Shown here piece after piece: positions 52,611 to 64,000 of a DNA stretch of 64,000 nt. The translations under genes and the position numbers were made by a program. The DNA is from Brugia malayi. Taxonomy: Eukaryota; Nematoda; Chromadorea; Rhabditida; Onchocercidae. Position 1 is the stretch's first letter; each line of letters begins with the position of its first letter. The stretch is taken from positions 22,812,721 to 22,876,720 of the forward strand of contig NW_025062479.1 of NCBI RefSeq assembly GCF_000002995.4, read 5' to 3'. The notes under the pieces are model-generated. The model worked only from the letters and a program-made list of their open reading frames with translations, was not told where the DNA came from and did not search any database.

Positions 52611-55600
52611 AGTAAATAATGAATCAAAAAAAAAAAAAGGACAGAAAAAGCTGAAATTAGAATTACTGTTTGATGGAATGATTTTTCTAATTAGTGAACT
52701 TACAATTCCGAATGAATTTAAGAAAATAAAATGGTTGAATCAAACTTAAACTTTCTTAATATTCCTTCCTGATAACTTCCGGAGTATTTCACTTAAGTTT
52801 TCCCAATGAATTTCGAACTGTTTTTGAAAAAAAATTTGTTTACTGAGACAAAATAAACATTTTGAGAACATTTTAATGAATATAATAATAGCTTATCACT
52901 TAAATTAACTCAAATTTCATCTATTTAAGGTCATGCAATTTTGCATGCCTTGAAATGCAGTTGTGCTGCATGCACGCTGCATAATCTTTTTTTTTAAAGT
53001 TTCTCATCTGATTTTTTAACCAAAGAACTACTTCACTTTAATACAATCATTTGCGAAATGTTTTGAAAACGAAAAAAAAACTACTGAATAACTTAAAATG
53101 TTTCTTAAATTGTGTTCCATTGATTAATAATCTATGGAACACAATTTAATTGAATTTAATTAAATTATAAAAAATATAATTTATATGTTTCAATAATTAA
53201 TGAACAAATGGAAAATTGAAAAAAAAATTTTTGAATTGAAAATTATACAATGCATATTTCAAATACAAATTGCAAGAATTTTCCTTTTGTAATAAAACGT
53301 TTGAATTTTTATATTTGATAAATTTAAATTTGTTTTTAATCAATTTTGAAAAAAAATAATCTAACTGAATATAAAGAATAAAACTTCTACGATTTAAAGT
53401 AAAACTATAATAATTTTTCAAACAACTTAATCAGTTATTGAGTGATTAAAATTTTGATAAAATTTGTGATAGTTTAAAAAATTAATTTTACAAAAGATAC
53501 CAATGAGAATGGCAGTAAATTATTTGGTTCAAAATATTATTCGACTAATATTTTAACAAAATTCAAAATTGTTTCTACTTTCATTGTCATATTATATATT
53601 AAGATTGAATTCAAATTAAATTTAAAAAGAATGAATTAATATTTTTAAAAAATTTTATTAAAGACGGAAAGAAAATGCATATTCATTTCAATGATATGCC
53701 ACCTTCCAAGACTTTCTCAAAATAATTATTTAAATTTAATTTTGCATAAAACATAATTACTATCAAATTTCAGTATTATTTGTCGTTTAGTCACTTTAAT
53801 TGTCACTTAAGCTATTTGAATTCAATTCAATTAGTCTTCCAATTATCATTTCGAACTATTTCATTTATCATTCTAATTTGATTGTGGAAAGCTTTAAATT
53901 TGATAAATTTTAAATTTTAATCAACGTTTTTTTTTTTGTAAAATGCCTTTGTGAAGTCGTTTTTTGCCATATTATATTATAGCACAGATAAAATTAAATT
54001 TTTTTTTTTTAATTTCTTATTTTACTTCAATAATTGAATTTTGAAAAGATTTCTTATTTTCTATCTTTGAGCAGTATATTTCATTTGTTATTAATATTTT
54101 AATTGTTGTTAGATTTGTTCCTTATTTACTTGATCCAATTGTTATTACTTTTTTTTTAAATTTTAATTTGATTTTTTTGTGTTGCAGAAGAATTTGAAAG
54201 ATCGATTAGAATGCAATTATTTTGGATTTATATTTTAATTTTTATTTAGATGTATCTGCATTCATCTCAAAACATATTGAATTTAGTTCGATTTGTATGA
54301 ATTTTTAAGCAGTTAAATTTTTGTTATAAGTTTACATCGTTTTTGGTTCGTATGAAATTTTGTTACAATTTCAAAAATTTATTTTATCCCAGCAAATCGA
54401 TGCTGTATTTTTTTTTTTTTTTAATATTTTTTTCAGCACTGAATAAAACATTAATGCATAAATATTAGTTATAAAATACATATTTACAAAAAGTTAACCC
54501 ATAATCAAGAACCTGTTGTTCACGCATATACGTTTTTCTTACGTCTAAGCAATCACGTTTAACTAATCGTTTCCACTTAATTAATATTTTCATATGCATT
54601 GCAGCATTATTATTTATGTTTATGTTTACTGTTTTGCAAACATTATTTATGTTTATGTTTTACTGTCATTTTTCTCTTTTCAAACGCTTATGTATTCATA
54701 TTTTACTGTTTAAAATTAATTTGAAATTCGAAAATTAACTAAAACTGAAAGTTGTATTAATTTTAAATTGAATGGAAAAACATTGCATAAAAATAATTTA
54801 ATAAATAATTCAGAAAACGATAAGTTTGAATTTAGGAAAATACAACAATTTTCAAAAATCAATAATGCATACATTCATAAAAGTACTGAAAATACCAAAA
54901 AATTGAATAAAACACTTAGAAATGCAAAATGGAACTAAATTTTATTTTATTGCTAGAAAAAGTGGAAAAATAGAGAAAAATGTAAAAAGCTTGACCTTTG
55001 AACCTGGCTATAGTTTTCTAATAGATGAAAAAGTCTCATATAAAGAATAAACAAATAGTTTTTGTTTTGCTAAAGTTAAAAGTAATTTGATATAAAAGTT
55101 CTTCAACTTTTATATATGATTGTCTTAATTATCCTTTCTATATTCAATAATTTGACAACAAATGAAAGATTAGTATAAATTTGTAAATTGTTTACATTCA
55201 CATTAATACTGACATTAATACTGCATATTTTATCAAATTATCACTTTTACTATCTTTTATCAAATTATCACTTTTACTATGTTTTATCAACTTATCACTT
55301 TTACCTATTTGCCTTTATAATCTATTTCAGTAATATCAAAAAACAAATAAACTTTTCATTTATTAAATCTTAAATAATTATTAATCAATTTTAATTAGTA
55401 CTGAAAACATCAAAACGACAAGCCAAACGAGACCATTTTTTTTTTTAAATTAATTAAAATTTTGGGTTAATTTGAAAAGTAAAAAAATATATGATTAAAT
55501 GAATTTATTCCATCAATTAAAACAAGCATTTTTGCCTAAATTGAAAATATTCAATTCCAAATATTTCCATTCAAATATGCAAATTTTAATTCTGAAATTT

Positions 55601-58600
55601 CAAAATAAATTTAGAAAGTAAAAATACATTCCGTTCATAAAGGTACGAATAAATTTCCAAAAGGATAGAAAAAAGTTTTCGCTGAAAAGTAACAAAGAAA
55701 TTTGCATTAGAAATTGTATTATTTATTTCTTTTATGAAATTGTGATTTTTAATTCTTTCTATCGTATCAGATGATAACTATCCAAATTAATTAAATATAA
55801 GACAAAAGTTAAAAAATTGTAAAAAGTTTCAGAAAAAATCCCAAAAATTTAAAAAAACAAATTCCCTTCAAAAAAAAAAAAAATTATTCTTGCAAAAGTT
55901 AATAAAATAAATTTTTTAGCACCGAGAAAAAAAGACCAATTAAAAAAAGCTTACAAGATAAAATAAAATTTCAAATTTTCCAAATAATATTAGATAAAAA
56001 TAAGTTAGAAAACTGTGCATTTAAAAAGATTTTCGAAATTTATAAAATGAAAAAGAATGTAAATTTAAGTTGAAAAAAAAAAATTAAATTGAAACTTTTT
56101 TTAACAGAATAAAAATGTGCAAATAATTGAATTATATGCGCCCAAAATCAAAAATTCCTTCCAAAATGATTTATTCGAGAAAGAATTATTACCGCCAAAG
56201 TCTATCAGAAATTTTAGATTAATTAAAACTATTATATTTTCTTTTTAAACATTTAAATTTTATACTTTCACTAAACATTAAACTATTACAAAGTGATCGT
56301 AGTACGTTAAGTATTAAAAAAAAAAAAAAGAAAAACTAATTATGCAAAATTTTAGAAAAATAAATTGAATTTAACTAAAGTATTAATCTTCGACGTATTC
56401 TTAGCTAAAAAAAAAAAAGTTAAAAATAAAAGTATTGAAATTTGTCTTTAAAAAAAAAAAAAAGAAAAATGTAGTGAAAAATTTAGAAAGGAAATTGAAT
56501 TGTAAACTTTTTATTGCAAATTTGTTGAAATAAATCTTCGTTTCAAAAAAAGAAAAAAAAAAAAAAAAAAAAAAACTGATTTTGTTGCTAACTGAATGTG
56601 AAAGCTTTAAAAATTGTTTGCATAGCAACCGGAAGTAATAAATATATTTTTATGAATTCTCAATTTCTCAATCAATTTCTAATTTTCAAAGTGATAAAAT
56701 TTAATAATATGATAAGTTAGCTTACATTAAAATGCAAATGTGAAAGTTTAAGTAAATTTGTTGTCATTCTTTCAATTACTGATATTAAAATTTGAATATG
56801 AAAAATTATGCATGAATACTAATTAATTAGTATTTCAATTCTTCTATTTTCCATATTTCGTTTCACTTTTTGCTTAATTTAAAATTGTTGTATATTTGTC
56901 TATTCCAGCTTATTTCACATTTTTTAATTTAATTTGCTAAAATTTTTTAGATAATCAATGAATTCCGGTTTTTTTTATTTCGTATCGATTTACTTAATTA
57001 TCTAAAAAATAATGGAAATTAATCTAATGTAAACTTAAATGAATTATAATTAGTAATATCTTTCTTAATGATAATTTTTCCAGTTCTGTCTTTTTTTTTT
57101 AAAGTATTTTGGAGAAATTTTGAATTTAAAGTTTCAGATTTTTAATTTTGTTTTTTTTTTGTTTTTTTTGTTTTTTTTTTTTAGTTTTCATAAATTATAA
57201 AATCTTTTATATTATTTGAATTTTGTATATTGTTGATAAATTAGTGAAGTAGAAAATTATTACACAAATATTTAGCATAGTTTGAGAATCTTATGTGATC
57301 TATTTTAATATAAATTAAAATTATCAAGTTTAAAAGAAGTTAATTGCAAACTTTAAAATGCTAAATAATTATCGTTCATCTTAAAATTAATTAAATTAAT
57401 AATTTAATTTAATCTGTAATAGATAATATTATTGTTTTACTAACAAAATTATCCCAATTTAATTTGAAAAAAAAGAATTATCTAAATTTAATTTTTTTTT
57501 TTGAAAAAAGAGCCATTTAAATAATTTAATAATAAGAAAAATAATTTGTTGAATAATTATATATGAATTATTTCATAAGCGACAATTATTTTTGAAATAA
57601 GTTAGAAACTTAAAAAGTTAAAAATATGTCAATTTTCTTGTTGATTAGTAATTAATAAACTGCTTCTAATGAATTACAGTATAATTCAAATTTATCAAAT
57701 CAAAGTCCAAATTAAAAAATTAAAGTAAATTAGAAGTAAAATTCAAAATTATTCAAATTAAAGTGATAAGTGAATGTTCTCTAAATTATCATAAACAAAC
57801 TGCAACAAAATTGATAAAAATGATATAGAAAGTTTCATTTTATAATTCAAAAAACAAAAAAAAAAAAAATGCAGTTTTTAAAAAACCAAAATTTTGTTTT
57901 AAAAATTTTATAACTTCATTTTATTATTTTAAAAATGGTTTTTTATAATCACATTACAACATAACTTCTCGAATTTCAGAAAATTTCAGAAACAATCGCT
58001 AATAATAAATGATATAATGGAAAAAATAAACAAAAGAAAAAATGTTTTGAGAAAAAAAAAAAAAGAAAAAAAAAATTTGTTAAATTTCGTTATCCGTCAG
58101 CACTGATAATTTTGATTATCAGTATGGATTAGCTAGTTGCAAATATATTTTAAATATATTCAATATGAATTAATACAGTTCTCAACATCACTTTACTTTT
58201 CATTTACATATAAAAGTGCTTATCATAAATTATATTTTTTTTAATTCTACTAAAGCTTATTTGTTCATAACATGACCAATGTTTAATTATCACTTATCAT
58301 ATCATTCATTTTATCATCAATGACCTTTTGTGATCATTAAAAATTTTTAAATTAAAATAAATTCATTTAATACCACAAAAAATTTTTTGCTTCTTCTAAC
58401 ATTAGTAACATTTTTATTTTTGATTACAAACAAAGTTTCTGTTTTTTTTTTTTTTTGAAAATAATTTTAAAAAAAAAATTTGTCATGCAAAAAAATTTTT
58501 TTCTTTTTGATTTTTTAAAATGAACCAAACATTATAAAATCATTAATCGTTTGATAATAGCGTAAAGTTATTTCTAAGCTTAATATTTCACTTTTTAAAA

Positions 58601-61600
58601 TCTTTCTGTTCATTTAACAAAAAAATTATTGCTAATTGTTATTTTTCATTCCTTTTTTTTTTCTCTTTTTTTTTTTATGCATTTAAATTACAACAAAAGT
58701 ACGAAGCATCAAAATTGATTTTACATTATTGAAATGGAATGTTGTTGATAGTAAAATATTTTAAAAAAAAAGAAAACAAAAAAAAAAAAAGCAAAAAAAA
58801 AAACAAAAATGCTTTTCATATATTACATGAAATAGAAATTATTTATTTAATTATTATAATTTTACAATTTCAATTATAAATAAAACTTTTAAACTTTGCA
58901 TATAAAAATTGCTACAAACAATAATAGTTCAATTTATTATTTTATTAATTCTTTTCAGCAATATTTTTCCTACATTTTATCTTAACTTTTTTTTTTTTTT
59001 TTCAATTTCAAAAATTTATTTTTCAATGAAGCAAAATGTTGAAGTACATCGTAGAAGTATGTATGATACGTAAGTATTTTTGCCGTTGTAATTTGTTATT
59101 TATCTTTTTCTCATTCTTTCATAAATTATTATACTTTTTTCTATTTTGTTTTTTTTTTTTTTTTTTTTTTTTAAATTATTGTTTATTTTAGTTTGAAATT
59201 ACTTTTGACTTACTAATGTTCAAATATGATAAAATAGAAAATGAAAATGTTGCAGGAAAAAAAGTGAAAAAATTCTATGATATCATTTCTATCTCTGCCG
59301 TATCTTTTGCTAATTTCATGTATTTCTCAATCTTTTCCTATCATCGCTTTCGTTTCTTTTGTTTGTTTGTTTATTTGTTTACTTTTCTGCTTTTCAACAG
59401 ATGTCAAATTCAATCTCTTCATTCTTTTTTTTTGATCAACAAATTGATAAATATGTGTTAAATGTTATAAATAATAAATTTATGAATTTTAGCAATCTTT
59501 TTTTCCTTTTTTTTTTTTTTTGCTTCTTCCATTAGCATTATAATTTGTTTCTAAAAATGTTTGATTTCGACTAATTTTTACACTTAGAAATTTTAGTATG
59601 GCTTTTAAAAAAAAAATAGGTTTTATAAATATACAAAAAAAGAAAAAGAAAATAAAATAAAAAAGATAGCAAAATAAATTGAGAAGCAATAGCAAATAAA
59701 AATAGCAAATTTGCTTTTTTTTTCCTTTCAATCCTCTTGAAATTGCCTTTTTTTTGACATTTGCTATAAAAAGTTAAATTGAAAGTTAAAAAAAAAAAAG
59801 TTAAATGTGCAAAAGAAAGAAGCGCAAATGGCATTCTTCGAAAAAGAATTAGTGTATATAGAATCCATTATAGTTTTAAAACATTTTTATCAAAAAACTC
59901 CGTTAATATTATGAATTTTATAAAAGCAAAGGTAAATTTTGAAAAGAGAAAAAAAGAACAAACAAATTTAAATTTTATGTCAAATATAATAAACGTTTTT
60001 TTTTTTAAAATATTTTACTACTTTTAAATAATAGTTAGCTAGAAATTAAATTGTTTTAATTAAATGTATGATCAACGTTAATATTTTTCGTTTATCTTAC
60101 AATTTCGACACTTCAAAATGATATTTGTACTGATAATATTTGATAAAATGAACTTGTTATGACTAAATATATGAGTAACTTTGATATTTCTTATTTATTT
60201 AAAAATTTAGATACCTAAAATTGATATTTACTTAGATAACTTTTGATAAAATGATTGTTTAAATCAATCCAAAGAGACTGATGTTACATTTTTATACGCA
60301 AAATATAACTTTTGAATAGTATGAAAAATTTTTTAAAAATAATAAAAATTTTAAGTTTTGTCATCTCCTCGTTCATTTCTTTTTTTTTTTTTTTTGTCAG
60401 TTTTAATCACAAAAGTTTGTTTATTTCTTTTTGCATTTTTTGCATTTAATTGCAAATGAAACAAACGATGTTGACGTGAATAACGTGTTAAGAAAAGCAC
60501 ACGTAAAGATCACGTAAATCATTTTCAGTATAACGTTTATAACATTCTAATGTATACATCCTAATGCAAAAAGCTATACATTTGTTAATCAATAATTTTA
60601 AAACTGTTGAAAAAGTGTAACAGTTGGCTAAATTTTCAGCTTTAAAGTTTCTTAACAGATGCTAATCATTAAGGCAAGCTTGATGAGTTTGTCGCTCATT
60701 GATAATGCAAAGATGAATAGAAATTGTTGAAATATATGAATTTTTGTTTGAAATATTTTGAGTAATAATAAAATAATCAAATTTAGAAATTTATGCCTTA
60801 ATTTCTTCGATCATTTTCATTTGTTTACTTCGTTTTATTTTCTTTCTCTTATTTTTGTTTTTTTGTTTTTTGAATTTTTTCCATTTCATTATGATTAATA
60901 TTGATAAAATTTAATGAATGTAACTAATCTAACTAATTTAAGAAATATAGTTGTATTGAAAAAATTATTGTAAAAAGATTTTATCTGATTAAATTAACAC
61001 TTACAAAATTATTCCTTCGTTTACCGATCAATCAGAAATGATAAAGCAATTGTCAGCTTAAAGGACTGAATGATGTGCAATAATTTCCACATTTTGTTAA
61101 TTTCTCTCAAATATTTGTGAATCATTTGAAAGGAATTTTTGAGGAATTTTTGAGGAAATTTCACTAAAGATGAGAAGTGGTAAATGAAATGAAGTAAATA
61201 ATATCAAATGGTATGGAACAAAAAAGTGAAATATTTAAATTTAAATTACTCTCAATAAATTTATCAATAATAAAAAATAAAAATTTATTATGAAAACAAA
61301 ATAAATGACTGATGTGATAATGATAGTAATTGTGATTATGATAATGATGATAACAATGATAACGATAATGATGATGAATAAGAAAGATAAAATGATGCAT
61401 AAAAAGTAATATTACAATTCAAAATATATGATAAGAATTTGTTATTGTGAGAAAAAAAAAGCGATATCTTAATAAGAAATCGACAATACTTTACTTCATT
61501 ATTTATTTCTAAATCAGAATCATTTAAGAAAATAAACATCCGTAATCATGATTGTGATGATAACGATGGTAATGTTAAGGATAACAGTACGATAAATTAG

Positions 61601-61661
61601 TAAGTATGGAAATGTTATAGTATGCATTCTTACATTTATATACAATTAATGAATTTTAATA

Positions 61662-61692
61662 TTACTGTAGATTTTACAATAATCTACAGTAA
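61662..61692. repeat. 12-bp hairpin (TTACTGTAGATT)
   Basis: TTACTGTAGATT (61662-61673) and its exact reverse complement (61681-61692) flank a 7-nt loop. A related motif, ACAGATTACTGTA, recurs at about 63403 and 63602. Confidence 0.75.
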
Positions 61693-63261
61693 CCTCACAT
61701 AGCTAATTAGACAAAAACTATTTCGGAGTTAACTAGATGAAAGGTATTTCAGGATTTAAAATCCCATTTGTTTGCATTCTTTAACATAATTATTAATTTT
61801 GTATTATTTTAACGACAGATATTGTTTACTTTTGTGTAAAAAAAAAATTTAATATTTGGTATTATCAAGTCTTGAAATAAATTTTATATTAACTTTCGAT
61901 CGTTTTTTTTTTTTTTTTCATAACTTTTACTTATTATATTTATATGCAAAACCATAGTTTACTTTACTTACATGCTTATATCATTTTTTTTTCTCCACCT
62001 TCTTTAAGCAATAATTTATTCTCAACTGTTAAAAAATTTCACTTTTTTTTAATACTAACAAGAAATAAATTGATGTAGTTTGCAATTGTATCAGCAGCAA
62101 CCAATATTAAACTGATAAATGATAATTGCAAAAAAAAAAGGAAACAAACAAACAAACCAAAAAAACAATAGTAGTATTTTAATCATTTTAACTAAAAATA
62201 AAATATAAAAGATTGACTTGAAAAAAAAAAAAAAAAAACTTCTCCAAACTATTTTTCAATTATTAATCTAAAAAATTAAATATTATTATAGTATTTTAAT
62301 ATTATAATTTGTTAAATATTATTTTATATTATATTATTATGTTTTTGTACTATAAATATATATATGGAATGGATCAGTTGCTTTCTTCAAAATTTTCCAT
62401 TCGGTTTGGATAGGAACAGATGATTGATTGATAAGGATTGTTAAGAGTGAAGCCGCTGATTGGGATATTGCGACTTGAATAGATGCTGAACCAACAGCCT
62501 TACCTTCACCATCGTTATCATTATCTCATCATCATCATCATTATTATCATCGCCATTATCACTATCATTATCATTATCAAAAGAGACAGGCTGAAGGAGA
62601 ATTTTGGTTAGAATATAGCCCTCCTTCCTTCATCCTAAAAATTTTACTCCTATGAATTTAGTGAAAGAATGCTGCATGCTACTTTAGAAAACTACTAACT
62701 AACTGATTTTTGCTCAACTTTCTTTTATCTCTTTTTGTTTTTCTTTCCTTCTCCCTCTCTCTCTCTCTTTCTCTCCTTTCCCTTTTCCCCTCTTTATTTT
62801 TCAATACACTTTTATTGTTTTTTCTTTTTTTTTTTTTTTTTTAATTGTTTGTCGTAATTTTTTAATTGATGGTATCATGCAAGACATTTTGTTAATACGA
62901 TTGCTACAAATCATTTGTTGCAAAATATTCCATTTCAAATTGTAAACAACTCATATATCTTTTTAATTTAATACATAAAATAATGTTTTTCATTCTCATC
63001 AATAATTTAATTCTTTAAATTATCCATTTAATATATTTTCTTTTTAATTATATATATGACTATTTCATAAATTTGATTATTTCACTACAATCGATAGTTT
63101 ATTAAATTTATTGCATTTTCAATAGCCCTTTTTTTCTTCTGCTATTAAACAATAAATTGAAATGTCCTTTTTTCTTTTTTTTTTTTTCAAAATTAAATAA
63201 ACGCGTAGTTATATGATATTTAAATCAGTTATATGAAAATTTGTAATTAAGATAATTTGTT

Positions 63262-63680
63262 ATTTCTGAATGATTAAAACTGATTAATTATTAAATTATA
63301 TAATCACTCATAACTATCACTTAATAATACCTTAGAGATGACAATCCTTTAATGAGATTACACACTAAGCTATTAAAACTATCGTACTTAAAAATTTCTC
63401 TTACAGATTACTGTATCTTACTGTAGCCTTCTAGAAATTTAAAAGCGATGCACTGTGGTGAATAAGCATATGATATCAATTTATTTTAATCCAATGGTTA
63501 AAATTGATTATTTACTAAATTGTATAACCACTCACGGAGGTGCCAGTCTTTAACGAGATCACATGCTAAGTCATTAAATTATCGTACTTGAAAATTTTCT
63601 TTACAGATTACTGTACCCTTTTAGAAATTAAAAAATCCTATTGTATTCTTAACGATGAATGCTAAGAATATCATTTTATT
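63262..63680. repeat. Diverged ~200-bp direct repeat
   Basis: Copy 1 (about 63262-63480) and copy 2 (about 63495-63680) share, in order, TAACCACTCA-like, GATCACATGCTAAG-like and CTTACAGATTACTGTA segments, then end in ATATCATTTTATTTTAAT. I estimate roughly 70-80% identity by eye. No coding frame is conserved. Confidence 0.75.
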
Positions 63681-64000
63681 TTAATTTTAATTTTTAATTC
63701 AATTTTCGAAGTTTTTCCAAAATAGCCCAATAAGTTGACACAAATTTTTGAATGCTTTTTTAGTTATTGCTATTAGCCATGTCGTTACCTAAAAAAAAAA
63801 AAAAAAAAAAAATAAAAAATTGACAAAAAATAAAGTATAAAAATAGAAAAGATGCAAGAAAAAAATTGGAAATAGAAATGTCTCACTTACTGCACTAATT
63901 GTTTTGTCATTTTTAGAAACAATTTTAATCCTAAGCATCAACATTTTCATAAAATTTCAATGAATTTTGTAAAATTTTCCTATTGCAATTCAAATAATTT

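Larger units (their letters stand above)
52611..64000. other. Long gene-free AT-rich region
   Basis: No convincing exon on either strand. Contents: many A/T homopolymers, a short duplicated ATTATTTATGTTTATGTTT (about 54609-54662), a TATCA-type triplet (about 55235-55310), GAT-rich microsatellites (about 61315-61380 and 62520-62580), a hairpin at 61662-61692 and a diverged 200-bp direct repeat at 63262-63680. It may be intergenic or the intron of a gene lying beyond the window. Confidence 0.55.

Noticed and set aside
1..64000. tRNA genes
   Set aside because: I looked for B-box sequences (GGTTCGANTCC type); the only close match, at about 52039, lies inside the 18S fragment.
1..64000. Bacterial endosymbiont (Wolbachia-type) insertions
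   Set aside because: No bacterial-looking ORF longer than the recognised genes was found, and all foreign-looking DNA was assigned to mitochondrial, rDNA or CRESS-virus sources.

Overview
The window is very AT-rich eukaryotic nuclear DNA with many small exons, GT-AG introns and short T-rich acceptors of the TTTTCAG type. Four things say nematode: a perfect copy of the 22-nt SL1 spliced leader (177-198), a gene for an MFP2-type sperm motility protein, a mitochondrial insertion with the nematode nad4-cox1 gene order, and the SSU rRNA fragment. From memory the cox1 fragment looks most like filarial (spirurid) cox1, so a filarial or related worm is my best guess; this is an inference.

Layout. 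1-2 kb: orphan SL1 sequence and the 3' end of an M13 (neprilysin-like) metallopeptidase gene carrying a frameshifting 16-bp duplication. 1971-3916 (-): alpha-carbonic anhydrase, eight exons, one of which lacks a visible splice acceptor. 7763-22381 (-): one 14.6-kb gene that I resolve into 22 exons; they sum to 4338 nt (1445 residues plus stop) and encode a secreted protein with five PAN/Apple-like modules and long Ser/Thr-rich linkers. 22.4-30.4 kb: gene-free, with tandem arrays. 30422-33507 (+): MFP2-like sperm protein, five phase-0 exons. 33843-36992 (-): ketohexokinase, seven exons, convergent with MFP2. About 37476-38015 (-): nuclear copy of mitochondrial DNA (nad4 end and cox1 start). 38.0-42.0 kb: two AT-rich satellite arrays. 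42125-43027 (+): endogenous CRESS-DNA virus Rep gene with an internal stop and a minisatellite-expanded tail. 44352-48474 (+): extracellular protein with an IgGFc-binding-protein N-terminal-like domain, first exon uncertain. 50045-50781: foldback element with 208-bp inverted repeats. About 51658-52157: truncated 18S rRNA pseudogene followed by a minisatellite. 52.6-64 kb: no gene recognised.

The genes are functionally unrelated (CO2 hydration, fructose metabolism, sperm cytoskeleton, two secreted proteins). The most notable part is 37.4-43.2 kb, where mitochondrial DNA, satellite DNA and a viral Rep gene lie next to one another. The splice models for the PAN gene, MFP2, ketohexokinase and exons 2-11 of the IgGFc-like gene keep frame across every junction, which is the main support for them.
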